Origin: Curtobacterium sp. VKM Ac-1376
GTDB taxonomy: Bacteria; Actinomycetota; Actinomycetes; Actinomycetales; Microbacteriaceae
DNA length: 51,978 nucleotides
Reading direction: 5' to 3'
Assembly: GCF_015351025.1 (NCBI RefSeq)
Contig: NZ_JADKRV010000019.1
Span: 1 to 51,978 of the forward strand
The notes under the pieces are model-generated. The model made no database searches. It saw only the letters and a program-made list of their open reading frames with translations, and was not told where the DNA came from. Positions within the stretch are counted from its first letter, which is position 1. The number at the start of each line of letters is the position of its first letter. This document shows, piece after piece, positions 25,570 through 34,184 of the stretch. Position numbers and translations under genes: made by a program.

Positions 25570-26226
25570 TCAGCCGTGCTGCATCGCCAGCAACGCGTCG
25601 AGGGTGGCGAGACGGTGCCGACGCGCTGCGAGCTCGACCTCGAGCGCATCGGCGCGCGACTCGACGAGGTCGAGCAGCCGGTCGTGCTCGGCCACCGACT
25701 GCTGAGCGCGGCCCGGGACGAAGCTGAAGGTCGAGTCGCGGAGCATCCGCAGGCGCGACCACCCGCGGTGGACCAGGTCGACGATGTGCTCGTTCGGACA
25801 GCGTGCGAAGAGCGCTGCGTGGAACTGCTCGTTCAGCTCGGTGAAGCGGTGCGGGTCGAAGCGGTCGAGCGAGGCCCGCATCTCCTCGTTCACGCGACGC
25901 GCCTCGGCGATGTCGGCCGGCGTGGTGAATGGCGTGGAGAAGCCGGTGGCGGCTCCCTCGACCACGGCGAGGGTCTGCATCGTGGTCACGTACTCGTCCT
26001 CGTCGACCAGGGCGACCTGCGCGCCGACGTTCTTCTCGAACGTGACGAGTCCCTCGGCCTCGAGCCGACGGATGGCCTCGCGGACGGGCACCACGCTGAC
26101 GCCGAGCTCGGCGGCGATCTGACTGAGGACGAGACGGTAGCCCGGCGTGAAACGGTGGCCCACGATCCGCTCGTGGATCCACTCGTAGGCAAGCTGGGAT
26201 TTGCTCGTCGAGACGGTGTCGGTCAT
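25570..26226 (-). CDS. GntR-family (FadR subfamily) transcriptional regulator
   Basis: 218 residues. GntR winged helix-turn-helix at about residues 10-75 (YEWIHERIVGHRFTPGYRL; SQIAAELGVSVVPVREAIRRLEAEGLV) and an all-helical FCD ligand domain (HRFTELNEQFHAALFARCPN, then AEHDRLLDLVE), where Asp/His residues usually bind a metal and an organic acid. ATG 26226 follows CGAGGACCGAC; the longer frame to 26313 is not family-like. It diverges from the homoprotocatechuate operon and probably represses it and the MHS transporter through the TCATATACG sites. Confidence 0.87.
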   Translation of the reverse strand: MTDTVSTSKSQLAYEWIHERIVGHRFTPGYRLVLSQIAAELGVSVVPVREAIRRLEAEGLVTFEKNVGAQVALVDEDEYVTTMQTLAVVEGAATGFSTPFTTPADIAEARRVNEEMRASLDRFDPHRFTELNEQFHAALFARCPNEHIVDLVHRGWSRLRMLRDSTFSFVPGRAQQSVAEHDRLLDLVESRADALEVELAARRHRLATLDALLAMQHG

Positions 26227-26301
26227 GTCGGTCCTCGTCGGTCGGTTGGTCAACGATCCCACACGACGGTGGGGCGCGTGGTCAATCCGGGTTGCTGGCA
26301 G

Positions 26302-26320
26302 ATACGAAATCATATACGGT
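26302..26320 (+). promoter_or_regulatory. Candidate GntR operator at the homoprotocatechuate operon
   Basis: The AT-rich stretch ATACGAAATCATATACGG lies directly before the ATG at 26328 and includes TCATATACG (26310-26318), identical to the copy at 24134-24142. ATACG occurs twice in it. Occupying this site would block the promoter or ribosome access. Confidence 0.45.
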
Positions 26321-26327
26321 GTTGCTC

Positions 26328-27854
26328 ATGACGAACGACGAAGTCCGTTCCGGAGACGAAGCGCACCCCGACGCGCTGTTCCGCCACCCCCTGGTCGGCC
26401 GCCCGGGCAAGATCGTGGCGATCCACCTCAACTACCCATCGCGCATCGCGCAGCGTGGTCGGACCCCGGCCGCCCCGTCGTACTTCCTCAAGCCGGTCAC
26501 GTCGCTCGGCGTCGGTGACGGGGTCGTCGAGCGGCCCGCGGGCACGGAGTTGCTCGCGTTCGAGGGAGAGATCGCACTCGTGATCGGGCGCACCGCCCAT
26601 CGCGTCGGCGCGGACGAGGGCTGGTCGTACGTCGCGGCCGTCACCGCGTCGAACGACCTCGGGGTGTACGACCTCCGGGCCGCCGACAAGGGCTCGAACC
26701 TGCGGTCGAAGGGCGGCGACGGGTACACGCCGATCGGCCCTCGGCTGATCCCGACCGACGGACTCGACCCCGCCACGCTCCGTGTCCGCACATGGGTCGA
26801 CGGCGAGGTCGTCCAGGACGACTCGGCCGCCACCGTGGTCTTCCCCTTCGGGCGCCTGGTCTCCGACGTCTCCCAGCTCATCACGCTCGAGCCCGGCGAC
26901 GTGGTGCTGACCGGGACGCCAGCGGGCTCCAGCGTCGTCGGACCCGGCCAGACCGTGGAGGTCGAGGTCGACGTGCCCGGCACTGATCAGACGTCCGGCC
27001 GTCTGCGGACCACCGTCGTACAAGGGTCCGACCCGTTGCCCGTCACGAGCGCGCAGCCGGTTGTCGACGACCATCAACGTGCGGAGGCGTGGGGCAGTCG
27101 GGGAGCGGCTGGGCTGCCCGCCGACCCGGAACCGTTCCGCCTGACCGAAGCGCACCTCGACGGACTCCGCAGCGTGAGTGTCGCCACGCTCGCCTCCCAG
27201 CTGCGCAAGCACGGCTACGACGACCTGTCGGTCGACGGCGTGCGCACGAACCACCCTGGACAGAAGCTCATCGGACGCGCCCGCACGCTCCGGTTCGTGC
27301 CGGCCCGTCCAGACCTCTTCCGGAGCCACGGCGGTGGGTACAACGCCCAGAAGCGGGCCTTCGACGCTCTGCGCCCCGGCGACGTGCTCGTCATCGAGGC
27401 CCGCGGCGAACACGGCAGCGGGACGGTGGGGGACATCCTCGCGCTCCGCGCCCAGGTCCTCGGCGCCGCGGGCATCGTCACCGACGGCGGCGTCCGCGAC
27501 GCGGCCGGGGTCGCCGAGCTCGACATCCCGACGTTCTCCGGCGCCACGCACCCCGCCGTCCTCGGGCGGAAGCACGTTCCCTGGGACACCGACCTCACGA
27601 TCACTTGCGGCGGCACCACCGTCCAGCCGGGCGACGTCGTCGTCGGCGACGACGACGGAGTGCTCGTCATCCCGCCGGCACTGCTCGACGAGGTGCTCGA
27701 CGCCGCGCTCGAACAGGAGATCGAGGAGGCCTGGATCGCCGAGCAGGTGGCTCAAGGTGCCCCGGTCGACGGGCTGTACCCGATGACGGGCGAGTGGCGT
27801 GAGCGCTACCGGCACCGAGCCTCCAGTCCGACCACCGACACCGCGTCGATCTGA
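26328..27854 (+). CDS. FAH-family hydrolase/decarboxylase fused to an RraA-like domain (HpaG-like)
   Basis: 508 residues in two parts. Residues 30-235 form a fumarylacetoacetate-hydrolase domain with the metal-binding block ELLAFEGEIALVIGR, SNDLGVYDLR and LTGTPAGSS. This is the family of HpaG, the 5-carboxymethyl-2-oxo-hex-3-ene-1,7-dioate decarboxylase/isomerase of homoprotocatechuate breakdown. Residues 270-500 form an RraA/HMG-aldolase domain (GDVLVIEARGEHGSGTVGDI, then GIVTDGGVRDAAG), a fold that includes 4-hydroxy-2-oxoacid aldolases and decarboxylases. So one chain may do two later ring-cleavage steps. First gene of an operon with dapA-like, hpaE, hpaD and gabD genes; the ATG is preceded by only a weak ribosome site. 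Confidence 0.82.
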   Translation: MTNDEVRSGDEAHPDALFRHPLVGRPGKIVAIHLNYPSRIAQRGRTPAAPSYFLKPVTSLGVGDGVVERPAGTELLAFEGEIALVIGRTAHRVGADEGWSYVAAVTASNDLGVYDLRAADKGSNLRSKGGDGYTPIGPRLIPTDGLDPATLRVRTWVDGEVVQDDSAATVVFPFGRLVSDVSQLITLEPGDVVLTGTPAGSSVVGPGQTVEVEVDVPGTDQTSGRLRTTVVQGSDPLPVTSAQPVVDDHQRAEAWGSRGAAGLPADPEPFRLTEAHLDGLRSVSVATLASQLRKHGYDDLSVDGVRTNHPGQKLIGRARTLRFVPARPDLFRSHGGGYNAQKRAFDALRPGDVLVIEARGEHGSGTVGDILALRAQVLGAAGIVTDGGVRDAAGVAELDIPTFSGATHPAVLGRKHVPWDTDLTITCGGTTVQPGDVVVGDDDGVLVIPPALLDEVLDAALEQEIEEAWIAEQVAQGAPVDGLYPMTGEWRERYRHRASSPTTDTASI

Positions 27855-27879
27855 ACCGAACACGACGGAAGGAACCACC

Positions 27880-28851
27880 ATGACCACCGCACCAGGCGCC
27901 TGGCGCACCCGCCCACAGGAGCTGACCGGCTCCATCGCCCCCGTGGTGACCCCGTTCACCGCGGAAGGCGTCGTCGACCACGTCAGCCTCGCTGGCCTCG
28001 TCGACTGGCAGATCTCGCAGGGCTCCGACGGCATCTCCATCGGCGGGTCGACCGGCGAGCCGAGCGCGCAGACCATCGATGAGCGCGCCGATGCCATCCG
28101 CACCGTGATCCGAGCCGCCGAAGGCCGTGTACCGGTCGTGCCGGGCACGGGGTCCGCCAAGCTGTCCGAGACGATCGAGCTGACCGGCGCCGCCCACGAC
28201 GCCGGCGTCGACGCGGCGCTCGTCATCACGCCGTACTACGCCCGTCCCACGCAGGAGGCGCTGTACGTCTGGTACAAGACAGTGGCCGAGGAGTACCCCG
28301 ACCTGCCGATCATCGCCTATAACGTCCCGAGCCGGACAGCGGTGGGGATCGCCCCCGAGACGGTCGGGCGCCTGTTCCGGGACGTGCCGAACTTCGTCGG
28401 GATCAAGGAGACCACGAAGGACTTCGAGCACTTCTCGCGCACCATCCACGCAGCCGGTCGTGACCTGCTCGTGTGGTCCGGGATCGAGCTGCTCTGCCTG
28501 CCGTTGCTCACGCTCGGAGGCACGGGCTTCGTCAGTGCCACCGCGAACATCGCCCCCGCGGCGACGAAGCAGATGTACACGGCCTACCGCGAGGGCCGAC
28601 TGGACGACGCGCTCGACATCCACTACGGCCTGCACCCGCTGGTCGACCTGCTGTTCGTCGAGACCAACCCCGCACCCGTCAAGTGGGTGCTCGAGCAGCG
28701 CGGACTAATCGCGTCCTCGTACGTCCGTCCACCGCTCATCACACCGACCGACGCGGGCCTCGTGACGATCCGCGCGCTGCTGGCCGAGGGTGAGCAGTAC
28801 CTGTCTCCGGTGCCCGAGAAGGCGACCGCAGCGACCACAGGAGGGAACTGA
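27880..28851 (+). CDS. DapA-family class I aldolase/lyase in the homoprotocatechuate operon
   Basis: 323 residues with the dihydrodipicolinate-synthase/N-acetylneuraminate-lyase fold. GSTGEPSAQT is the substrate carboxylate loop, TPYYARPTQ carries the conserved Tyr near 119-120, and the Schiff-base Lys is Lys176 in GIKETTKD. Enzymes of this family join or split pyruvate and an aldehyde. Since no HpaI-type class II aldolase is present, it may cleave the hydroxyoxoheptenedioate to pyruvate and succinate semialdehyde; lysine synthesis is unlikely by context. ATG 27880 follows GGAAGGAACCACC. Its 3' end carries the GGAGGG site of the next gene. Confidence 0.85.
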   Translation: MTTAPGAWRTRPQELTGSIAPVVTPFTAEGVVDHVSLAGLVDWQISQGSDGISIGGSTGEPSAQTIDERADAIRTVIRAAEGRVPVVPGTGSAKLSETIELTGAAHDAGVDAALVITPYYARPTQEALYVWYKTVAEEYPDLPIIAYNVPSRTAVGIAPETVGRLFRDVPNFVGIKETTKDFEHFSRTIHAAGRDLLVWSGIELLCLPLLTLGGTGFVSATANIAPAATKQMYTAYREGRLDDALDIHYGLHPLVDLLFVETNPAPVKWVLEQRGLIASSYVRPPLITPTDAGLVTIRALLAEGEQYLSPVPEKATAATTGGN

Positions 28852-28852
28852 C

Positions 28853-30397
28853 ATGACCACCACCCCGACCGAGGACTCGACGACCGCACAGCACGTCCCA
28901 GCCGACCTGCCCGCCCGGATCCAGCACTTCATCGACGGCGAGTTCGTCGACAGCCTCGACGGCGACACCTTCGACGTGCTCGACCCGGTGTCGAACCAGA
29001 CCTACCTGCAGGCCGCTGCGGGCAAGCAGGCGGACATCGACCGTGCCGTCGCCGCCGCCCGTCGCGCGTTCGACGAGGGCCCGTGGCCGCACCTGCTGCC
29101 GCGCGAGCGCAACCGGATCCTCAACAGGATCGCCGACATCGTCGAGTCCCGCGATTCCCGGCTCGCCGAGCTCGAGACGTTCGACTCCGGTCTCCCGATC
29201 ACGCAGGCGCTCGGGCAGGCGCGACGCGCCGCCGAGAACTTCCGGTTCTTCGCGGACCTGATCGTCGCGCAGATCGACGACACCTACAAGGTGCCGGGCA
29301 AGCAGGTCAACTACGTCAACCGTAAGCCGAAGGGCGTCGCGGGGCTGATCACACCGTGGAACACGCCGTTCATGCTCGAGAGCTGGAAGCTGGCTCCGGC
29401 ACTGGCCTCCGGCTGCACCGTCGTCCTCAAGCCGGCCGAGTTCACCCCGCTGTCCGCCAGTCTCTGGGCAGACATCTTCCGCGAAGCCGGTGTGCCCGAC
29501 GGCGTCTTCAACCTGGTCAACGGCCTGGGGGAGGAAGCGGGCGACGCCCTGGTCAAGCACGACGACGTCCAGCTGATCTCCTTCACGGGGGAGTCCAGCA
29601 CCGGGCAGCTCATCTTCGCCAATGCCGCCCCGACCCTCAAGGGACTCTCGATGGAGCTCGGGGGCAAGAGTCCGGCGATCGTGTTCGCGGACGCCGACCT
29701 CGACGCCGCGATCGACTCGACCGTGTTCGGCGTCTTCTCGCTGAACGGCGAACGCTGCACCGCTGGCAGCCGGATCCTGGTCGAGCGAGCTGTCTACGAC
29801 GACTTCGTGACCCGGTACGCCGAGCGTGCGGAGAACATCCGTGTCGGCAACCCGCACGACCCCGAGACCGAGGTGGGCGCGCTCGTGCACCCCGAGCACT
29901 ACGACAAGGTCACGGGCTACATCGAGATCGGAAAGCAGGAGGGCCGACTCGTCGCCGGCGGTGGTCGCCCCGAGGGACTCGAGACCGGCAACTACGTGCG
30001 GCCGACCGTGTTCGTGGACGTCCCCCGGACTGCGCGGATCTTCCAGGAGGAGATCTTCGGCCCGGTCGTCGCGATCACTCCGTTCGACAGCGACGAGGAA
30101 GCCCTCGAGCTGGCCAACGATGTGAAGTACGGTCTGGCGGCCTACGTCTGGACGTCCGACCTCGAACGCGCCCACACCCTCGCTCAGTCGATCGACGCCG
30201 GCATGGTGTGGCTCAACTCGCACAACGTCCGCGACCTGCGCACCCCGTTCGGCGGGGTCAAGGCGTCCGGGCTCGGGCACGAGGGCGGGTACCGCTCCCT
30301 CGACTTCTACTCCGACCAGCAGGCCGTCCACATCTCCCTCGCGCCGGTGCACACCCCTAAGTTCGGCGCGTCCAACGCGAGCACCGTCGGCGCCTGA
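28853..30397 (+). CDS. hpaE: 5-carboxymethyl-2-hydroxymuconate-semialdehyde dehydrogenase (HpaE-like)
   Basis: 514 residues of the aldehyde dehydrogenase family. TPWNTPFMLESWKLAPALA, VLKPAEFTPLSA, SFTGESSTGQ, SMELGGKSPAIVF and the nucleophile Cys in NGERCTAGSR are intact. HpaE oxidises the semialdehyde made by the ring-cleaving dioxygenase, using NAD. Assignment within the ALDH family rests on its place directly before hpaD and after the HpaG-like gene, and on the MELGGKSP/NGERC style typical of HpaE. ATG 28853 overlaps the ribosome-binding site in the tail of the dapA-like gene; 1 base separates stop and start. Confidence 0.85.
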   Translation: MTTTPTEDSTTAQHVPADLPARIQHFIDGEFVDSLDGDTFDVLDPVSNQTYLQAAAGKQADIDRAVAAARRAFDEGPWPHLLPRERNRILNRIADIVESRDSRLAELETFDSGLPITQALGQARRAAENFRFFADLIVAQIDDTYKVPGKQVNYVNRKPKGVAGLITPWNTPFMLESWKLAPALASGCTVVLKPAEFTPLSASLWADIFREAGVPDGVFNLVNGLGEEAGDALVKHDDVQLISFTGESSTGQLIFANAAPTLKGLSMELGGKSPAIVFADADLDAAIDSTVFGVFSLNGERCTAGSRILVERAVYDDFVTRYAERAENIRVGNPHDPETEVGALVHPEHYDKVTGYIEIGKQEGRLVAGGGRPEGLETGNYVRPTVFVDVPRTARIFQEEIFGPVVAITPFDSDEEALELANDVKYGLAAYVWTSDLERAHTLAQSIDAGMVWLNSHNVRDLRTPFGGVKASGLGHEGGYRSLDFYSDQQAVHISLAPVHTPKFGASNASTVGA

Positions 30398-30425
30398 GCG
30401 CTCGGCCCACGAAAGGAACGGTTCA

Positions 30426-31490
30426 ATGTCGAACACCGAGACCCTCACCCCGCCGGACATCGTCCGCTGCGCCTACCTCGACCTGGTCGTCACCGATCTG
30501 CAGCGCTCACGCGAGTTCTACGTCGACGTCCTCGGCCTCACGGTGACCGAGGAGACCGAGGACGCGATCTACCTGCGCTCGCTCGAGGAGTTCATCCACC
30601 ACAACCTCGTCCTCCGCAAGGGTCCCGTCGCCGCGGCCGCCGCGTTCGCGTTCCGCGTCCGGACGCCCGAGGACGTCGACCTCGCCGAGGCCTGGTTCCA
30701 GGCACGCGGCTGCCGCACCGAGCGCAAGCGCGACGGCTTCGTGAAGGGCATCGGCGACGCCGTCCGCGTCACCGACCCCCTGGGGTTCCCGTACGAGTTC
30801 TTCCACGAGGTCGAACACGTCGAACGGCTCGCGTGGCGGTACGACCTGTACACGCCGGGCGCACTCGTCCGTCTCGACCACTTCAACCAGGTCACCCCGG
30901 ACGTCCCCAGGGGACGGGCCTACCTGGAGGACCTCGGCTTCCGCGTGACGGAGGACATCCAGGACGATGAGGGCACCACGTACGCCGCGTGGCTCCGTCG
31001 GAAGGACACCGTGCACGACACCGCGCTGACCGGTGGCGACGGGCCGCGCCTGCACCACATCGCGTTCTCGACCCACGAGAAGCACAACATCCTCGCCATC
31101 TGCGACAAGCTCGGTGCGCTCCGTCGCTCGGACGTGATCGAACGCGGCCCCGGCCGCCACGGCGTCTCGAACGCGTTCTACCTCTACATCCGGGACCCCG
31201 ACGGCCACCGCGTCGAGATCTACACGCAGGACTACTACACGGGTGACCCGGACAACCCGGTCGTCACGTGGGACGTCCACGACAACCAGCGACGCGACTG
31301 GTGGGGCAACCCGGTCGTGCCGTCCTGGTACACCGACGCGTCGCTCGTGCTCGACCTCGACGGCAACCCGCAGCCGGTCGAGCAGCGCACCGACGCGAGC
31401 GAGATGGCGGTGACGGTCGGCGCGGACGGGTTCTCCTACACGCGGAAGGACGACGTCGACACCGGCTTCAAGCTGGGGGCGTCGTTGTGA
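30426..31490 (+). CDS. hpaD: 3,4-dihydroxyphenylacetate 2,3-dioxygenase (extradiol, HpaD)
   Basis: 354 residues with two vicinal-oxygen-chelate (glyoxalase-like) domains. Metal ligands are His152 (RLDHFNQ), His211 (RLHHIAF) and Glu264 (HRVEIYT), three residues earlier than in the Brevibacterium fuscum enzyme. Typical HPCD blocks follow: QDYYTGDPDNPV and DNQRRDWWGNPVVPSWY. It opens the catechol ring of homoprotocatechuate at the 2,3 bond using Fe(II) or Mn(II) and O2. ATG 30426 follows AAAGGAACGG. The stop overlaps the GTG of the next aldehyde dehydrogenase (GTGA), consistent with one operon. Confidence 0.95.
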   Translation: MSNTETLTPPDIVRCAYLDLVVTDLQRSREFYVDVLGLTVTEETEDAIYLRSLEEFIHHNLVLRKGPVAAAAAFAFRVRTPEDVDLAEAWFQARGCRTERKRDGFVKGIGDAVRVTDPLGFPYEFFHEVEHVERLAWRYDLYTPGALVRLDHFNQVTPDVPRGRAYLEDLGFRVTEDIQDDEGTTYAAWLRRKDTVHDTALTGGDGPRLHHIAFSTHEKHNILAICDKLGALRRSDVIERGPGRHGVSNAFYLYIRDPDGHRVEIYTQDYYTGDPDNPVVTWDVHDNQRRDWWGNPVVPSWYTDASLVLDLDGNPQPVEQRTDASEMAVTVGADGFSYTRKDDVDTGFKLGASL

Positions 31491-32968
31491 ACGCCCTGGC
31501 CGTCGCGGACGAGCAGGACCTGCTCGGACGCGTCCGGACCGGGCTGTTCATCGGCGGCTCCTGGCAGGACGCCAGCGCCGGCGAGACGTTCTCGGTGCAC
31601 GACCCGGCGACCGGCGATGTCATCGCCGAGGTCGCGGACGCGAGCGTCGAGGACGGCAGCCGTGCGCTCGACGCGGCGGTCGCCGCGCAGGACGCCTGGG
31701 CGCGGACAGCGCCCCGCGTGCGAGCGGAGGTGCTGCGCCGCACGTTCGACCTCGTCCAGCAGCACGCGGAGGACCTCGCGCTCCTCATGACCCTGGAGAT
31801 GGGCAAGCCCATCCGGGAGGCACGGGGCGAGGTCGCGTACGGCGGCGAGTTCCTGCGGTGGTTCGGTGAGGAGGCCGTCCGGATCGACGGGCGGTACGGC
31901 TCCACGCCCGAGGGCACCGGCCGGATGATCGTCTCCCACCGGCCGGTCGGTCCCGCGTTCCTCATCACACCGTGGAACTTCCCCCTCGCGATGGCGACGC
32001 GGAAGATCGCCCCCGCCCTCGCCGCCGGCTGCACGGTCGTGATCAAGCCGCCGGCGCTCACCCCCCTGACGACGCTCTTCCTCGTCCAGCTGCTCGAGGA
32101 GGCCGGGCTGCCTGACGGCGTCGTGAACGTCGTCGCGACGTCGCACAGTGGAGCGCTCTCGGCACCGATCATCGCGGACCCGCGACTCCGGAAGCTCTCC
32201 TTCACCGGCTCCACCGAGGTCGGGGTGCGCCTGCTGCGACAGGCGGCGGGCACGGTGCTCAAGACCAGCATGGAACTCGGCGGGAACGCGCCGTTCCTGG
32301 TCTTCGAGGACGCGGACCTGGACCGGGCGGTGGAGGGCGCGCTCGCGGCCAAGTTCCGGAACACCGGACAGGCCTGCACCGCGGCCAACCGCTTCCACGT
32401 CCACGAGTCCGTCGCGGACGAGTTCGCTCGGCGTCTCACCGAGCGCGTCTCCGCGTACCGGATCGGCCGCGGTACCGACCAGGCGGTGGACATCGGTCCG
32501 CTGATCGACGCCGACGCTGTCTCGAAGGCCGACGTCATGGTCCGGGACGCCGTCAGCCGTGGTGCCGAGGTGCTGACAGGTGGTTCCGTGCTCGAGGGCA
32601 CCGGTCACTTCTTCGAGCCGACCGTGCTCACCGGCGTGGCCCCCGGCTCCGACGTGCTCCGCGAGGAGATCTTCGGACCTGTCCTGCCGATCGCCACGTT
32701 CTCGAACGAGGCCGAGGCGATCCGTCTGGCCAACGCCACGGAGTACGGCTTGGTCGCGTACGCCTACACGGAGGACCCGCGACGGCAGCAGCGACTCATC
32801 GACCTGGTCGAGACCGGGATGATGGGCTTGAACGTCGGTGTGGTGTCGAACGCGGCGGCACCCTTCGGCGGCGTGAAGCAGTCCGGCCTCGGGCGCGAGG
32901 GGGGTCACGAGGGCATCCACGAGTACCTCGAGACGAAGTACACGCTGACGCCCGACCCCTACGCCTGA
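31487..32968 (+). CDS. Succinate-semialdehyde dehydrogenase-like aldehyde dehydrogenase (GabD type)
   Basis: 493 residues. ALDH motifs: TPWNFPLAMATRKIAPALAAG, IKPPALTPL, SFTGSTEVG, SMELGGNAPFLVFEDADLD and the nucleophile Cys in RNTGQACTAANRF. The ELGGNAPF and NTGQ(A/T)C blocks and the C-terminal FGGVKQSGLGREGG are those of GabD. It would convert the succinate semialdehyde released by the aldolase step to succinate, closing the route to the TCA cycle. GTG 31487 overlaps the hpaD stop by 4 bases, with a run of G as ribosome site. A terminator hairpin follows. Confidence 0.87.
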   Translation: MNALAVADEQDLLGRVRTGLFIGGSWQDASAGETFSVHDPATGDVIAEVADASVEDGSRALDAAVAAQDAWARTAPRVRAEVLRRTFDLVQQHAEDLALLMTLEMGKPIREARGEVAYGGEFLRWFGEEAVRIDGRYGSTPEGTGRMIVSHRPVGPAFLITPWNFPLAMATRKIAPALAAGCTVVIKPPALTPLTTLFLVQLLEEAGLPDGVVNVVATSHSGALSAPIIADPRLRKLSFTGSTEVGVRLLRQAAGTVLKTSMELGGNAPFLVFEDADLDRAVEGALAAKFRNTGQACTAANRFHVHESVADEFARRLTERVSAYRIGRGTDQAVDIGPLIDADAVSKADVMVRDAVSRGAEVLTGGSVLEGTGHFFEPTVLTGVAPGSDVLREEIFGPVLPIATFSNEAEAIRLANATEYGLVAYAYTEDPRRQQRLIDLVETGMMGLNVGVVSNAAAPFGGVKQSGLGREGGHEGIHEYLETKYTLTPDPYA

Positions 32969-32992
32969 TCGAACGCTGCCACCCGTTTCCCC

Positions 32993-33023
32993 CGAAGCCC
33001 GCCGGCGCCCCCGGCGGGCTTCG
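32993..33023 (+). terminator. Terminator of the homoprotocatechuate operon
   Basis: CGAAGCCCGCCGG (32993-33005) pairs perfectly over 13 bases with 33011-33023, leaving a 5-base loop. It lies 25 bases after the last stop codon of the operon. Confidence 0.85.
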
Positions 33024-33038
33024 CTGCGCGCCCCAACA

Positions 33039-33087
33039 GATACCGGTATCAGTTTGGCTTGACAGGCAGCGGCATATCCGATGCAAT
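33039..33087 (+). promoter_or_regulatory. Sigma-70-like promoter of the frl operon with palindromic operator
   Basis: A perfect -35 box TTGACA (33059-33064) is followed after 17 bases by TGCAAT (33082-33087) as a -10. Directly upstream is the perfect 12-base palindrome GATACCGGTATC (33039-33050), and a further GGTATC half lies at about 33112-33117 in the leader. This is the best-looking promoter in the window and suggests control by a dimeric regulator, whose gene I cannot identify. Confidence 0.6.
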
Positions 33088-33133
33088 AAGCGACATCGCC
33101 GCTGTGAGAGCGGTATCAGAGCAAAGGAGCATC

Positions 33134-34147
33134 ATGATCAAGTTCGACGCTGACGCCTACCGCGCGGTGCTGACGGGCGCCGTGGCGCAACGTGACCGGA
33201 TCGAGCAGATCACGGCCGAGATCGCCGACGCCGGGTTCGACAACCTCTTCCTGATCGGCTCCGGTGGGTCCTACGGCGCCATGCTGCCGATGGAGCGGCT
33301 CGTGCAGAACCACTCGACCCTGCCCGTCCGAGCCGCCATCGCCGGCGAGCTCGTCCTCACCGACCCGCCGATGCTCGGCGCTCGCAGCGTCGCCGTGTTC
33401 TCGTCGCTCTCGGGCACCACGGGCGAGACGATCGCCGCGGTCGAGTACTGCAAGGCCCGCGGGGTCACCACGATCGGGCTCACCGGCGATGCCGACTCGA
33501 CCCTCGCGGAGCTCGCAGACCACGTGGTCGTGAATCCGGCCGACAACGCCACCGCAGCCGAGTCGATCACGACGCAGCTGCTGCTGCTTACCACGAGCCT
33601 GCTGTCCCGTCGCGGCGAGTTCGCGGACTACGAGCGGCTCGCCGACGCGACCCGCGCGCTGCCGGAGGGTCTGCCCGCGGTCGCGATCGCCGCTGACCCC
33701 TTCGCCTCCGACTGGGCGGAGCGGCACGCTGCCACCGACTACCACTTCCTGGTCGGTGCCGGCGAGCTCTGGGGCTTCACCTACAACTACTCGATGTGCG
33801 TGCTCGAGGAGATGCAGTGGCTGCGCACGACGCGTGTGAGCGGCGCCGAGTTCTTCCACGGGTCGCTCGAGCTCATCGAGCGGGACACCAGCCTGGTCCT
33901 GTTCTTCGGCGAGGACGAGTCTCGCCCGCTCATGGAGCGCGTGCGGAAGTTCTCCGACCGCTACTCGGACGACGTCACCGTCATCGACACGCACGACTAC
34001 GCGGTCGACGGCATCGACGAGGACCTCCGTGGGTACTTCTCGACGATCATCCTCGGCACGGTGACCTACCGCGTCAGCGTGCAGCTCGAGCGGGTCCGCG
34101 ACCACGACCTCGACCTCCGCCGCTACTACCGCACCGTCGAGTACTGA
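33134..34147 (+). CDS. frlB: Fructoselysine-6-phosphate deglycase-like SIS protein
   Basis: 337 residues with two SIS domains. FLIGSGGSYGAMLPME near residue 40 and FSSLSGTTGETIAAVE near 92 are the phosphosugar loops; SGAEFFHGSLELIE near 236 is the GlmS/FrlB-like second-domain motif. FrlB splits fructoselysine 6-phosphate into glucose 6-phosphate and lysine. The identification is supported strongly by the following FrlD-like kinase. ATG 33134 has AAAGGAG 4-5 bases upstream; the longer frame to 33059 overlaps the promoter. The glycated substrate may be another Amadori compound, not fructoselysine itself. Confidence 0.82.
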   Translation: MIKFDADAYRAVLTGAVAQRDRIEQITAEIADAGFDNLFLIGSGGSYGAMLPMERLVQNHSTLPVRAAIAGELVLTDPPMLGARSVAVFSSLSGTTGETIAAVEYCKARGVTTIGLTGDADSTLAELADHVVVNPADNATAAESITTQLLLLTTSLLSRRGEFADYERLADATRALPEGLPAVAIAADPFASDWAERHAATDYHFLVGAGELWGFTYNYSMCVLEEMQWLRTTRVSGAEFFHGSLELIERDTSLVLFFGEDESRPLMERVRKFSDRYSDDVTVIDTHDYAVDGIDEDLRGYFSTIILGTVTYRVSVQLERVRDHDLDLRRYYRTVEY

Positions 34148-34184
34148 GCCGGCCCACCCCACCACGAGAGGAGCAACGGAGCTC

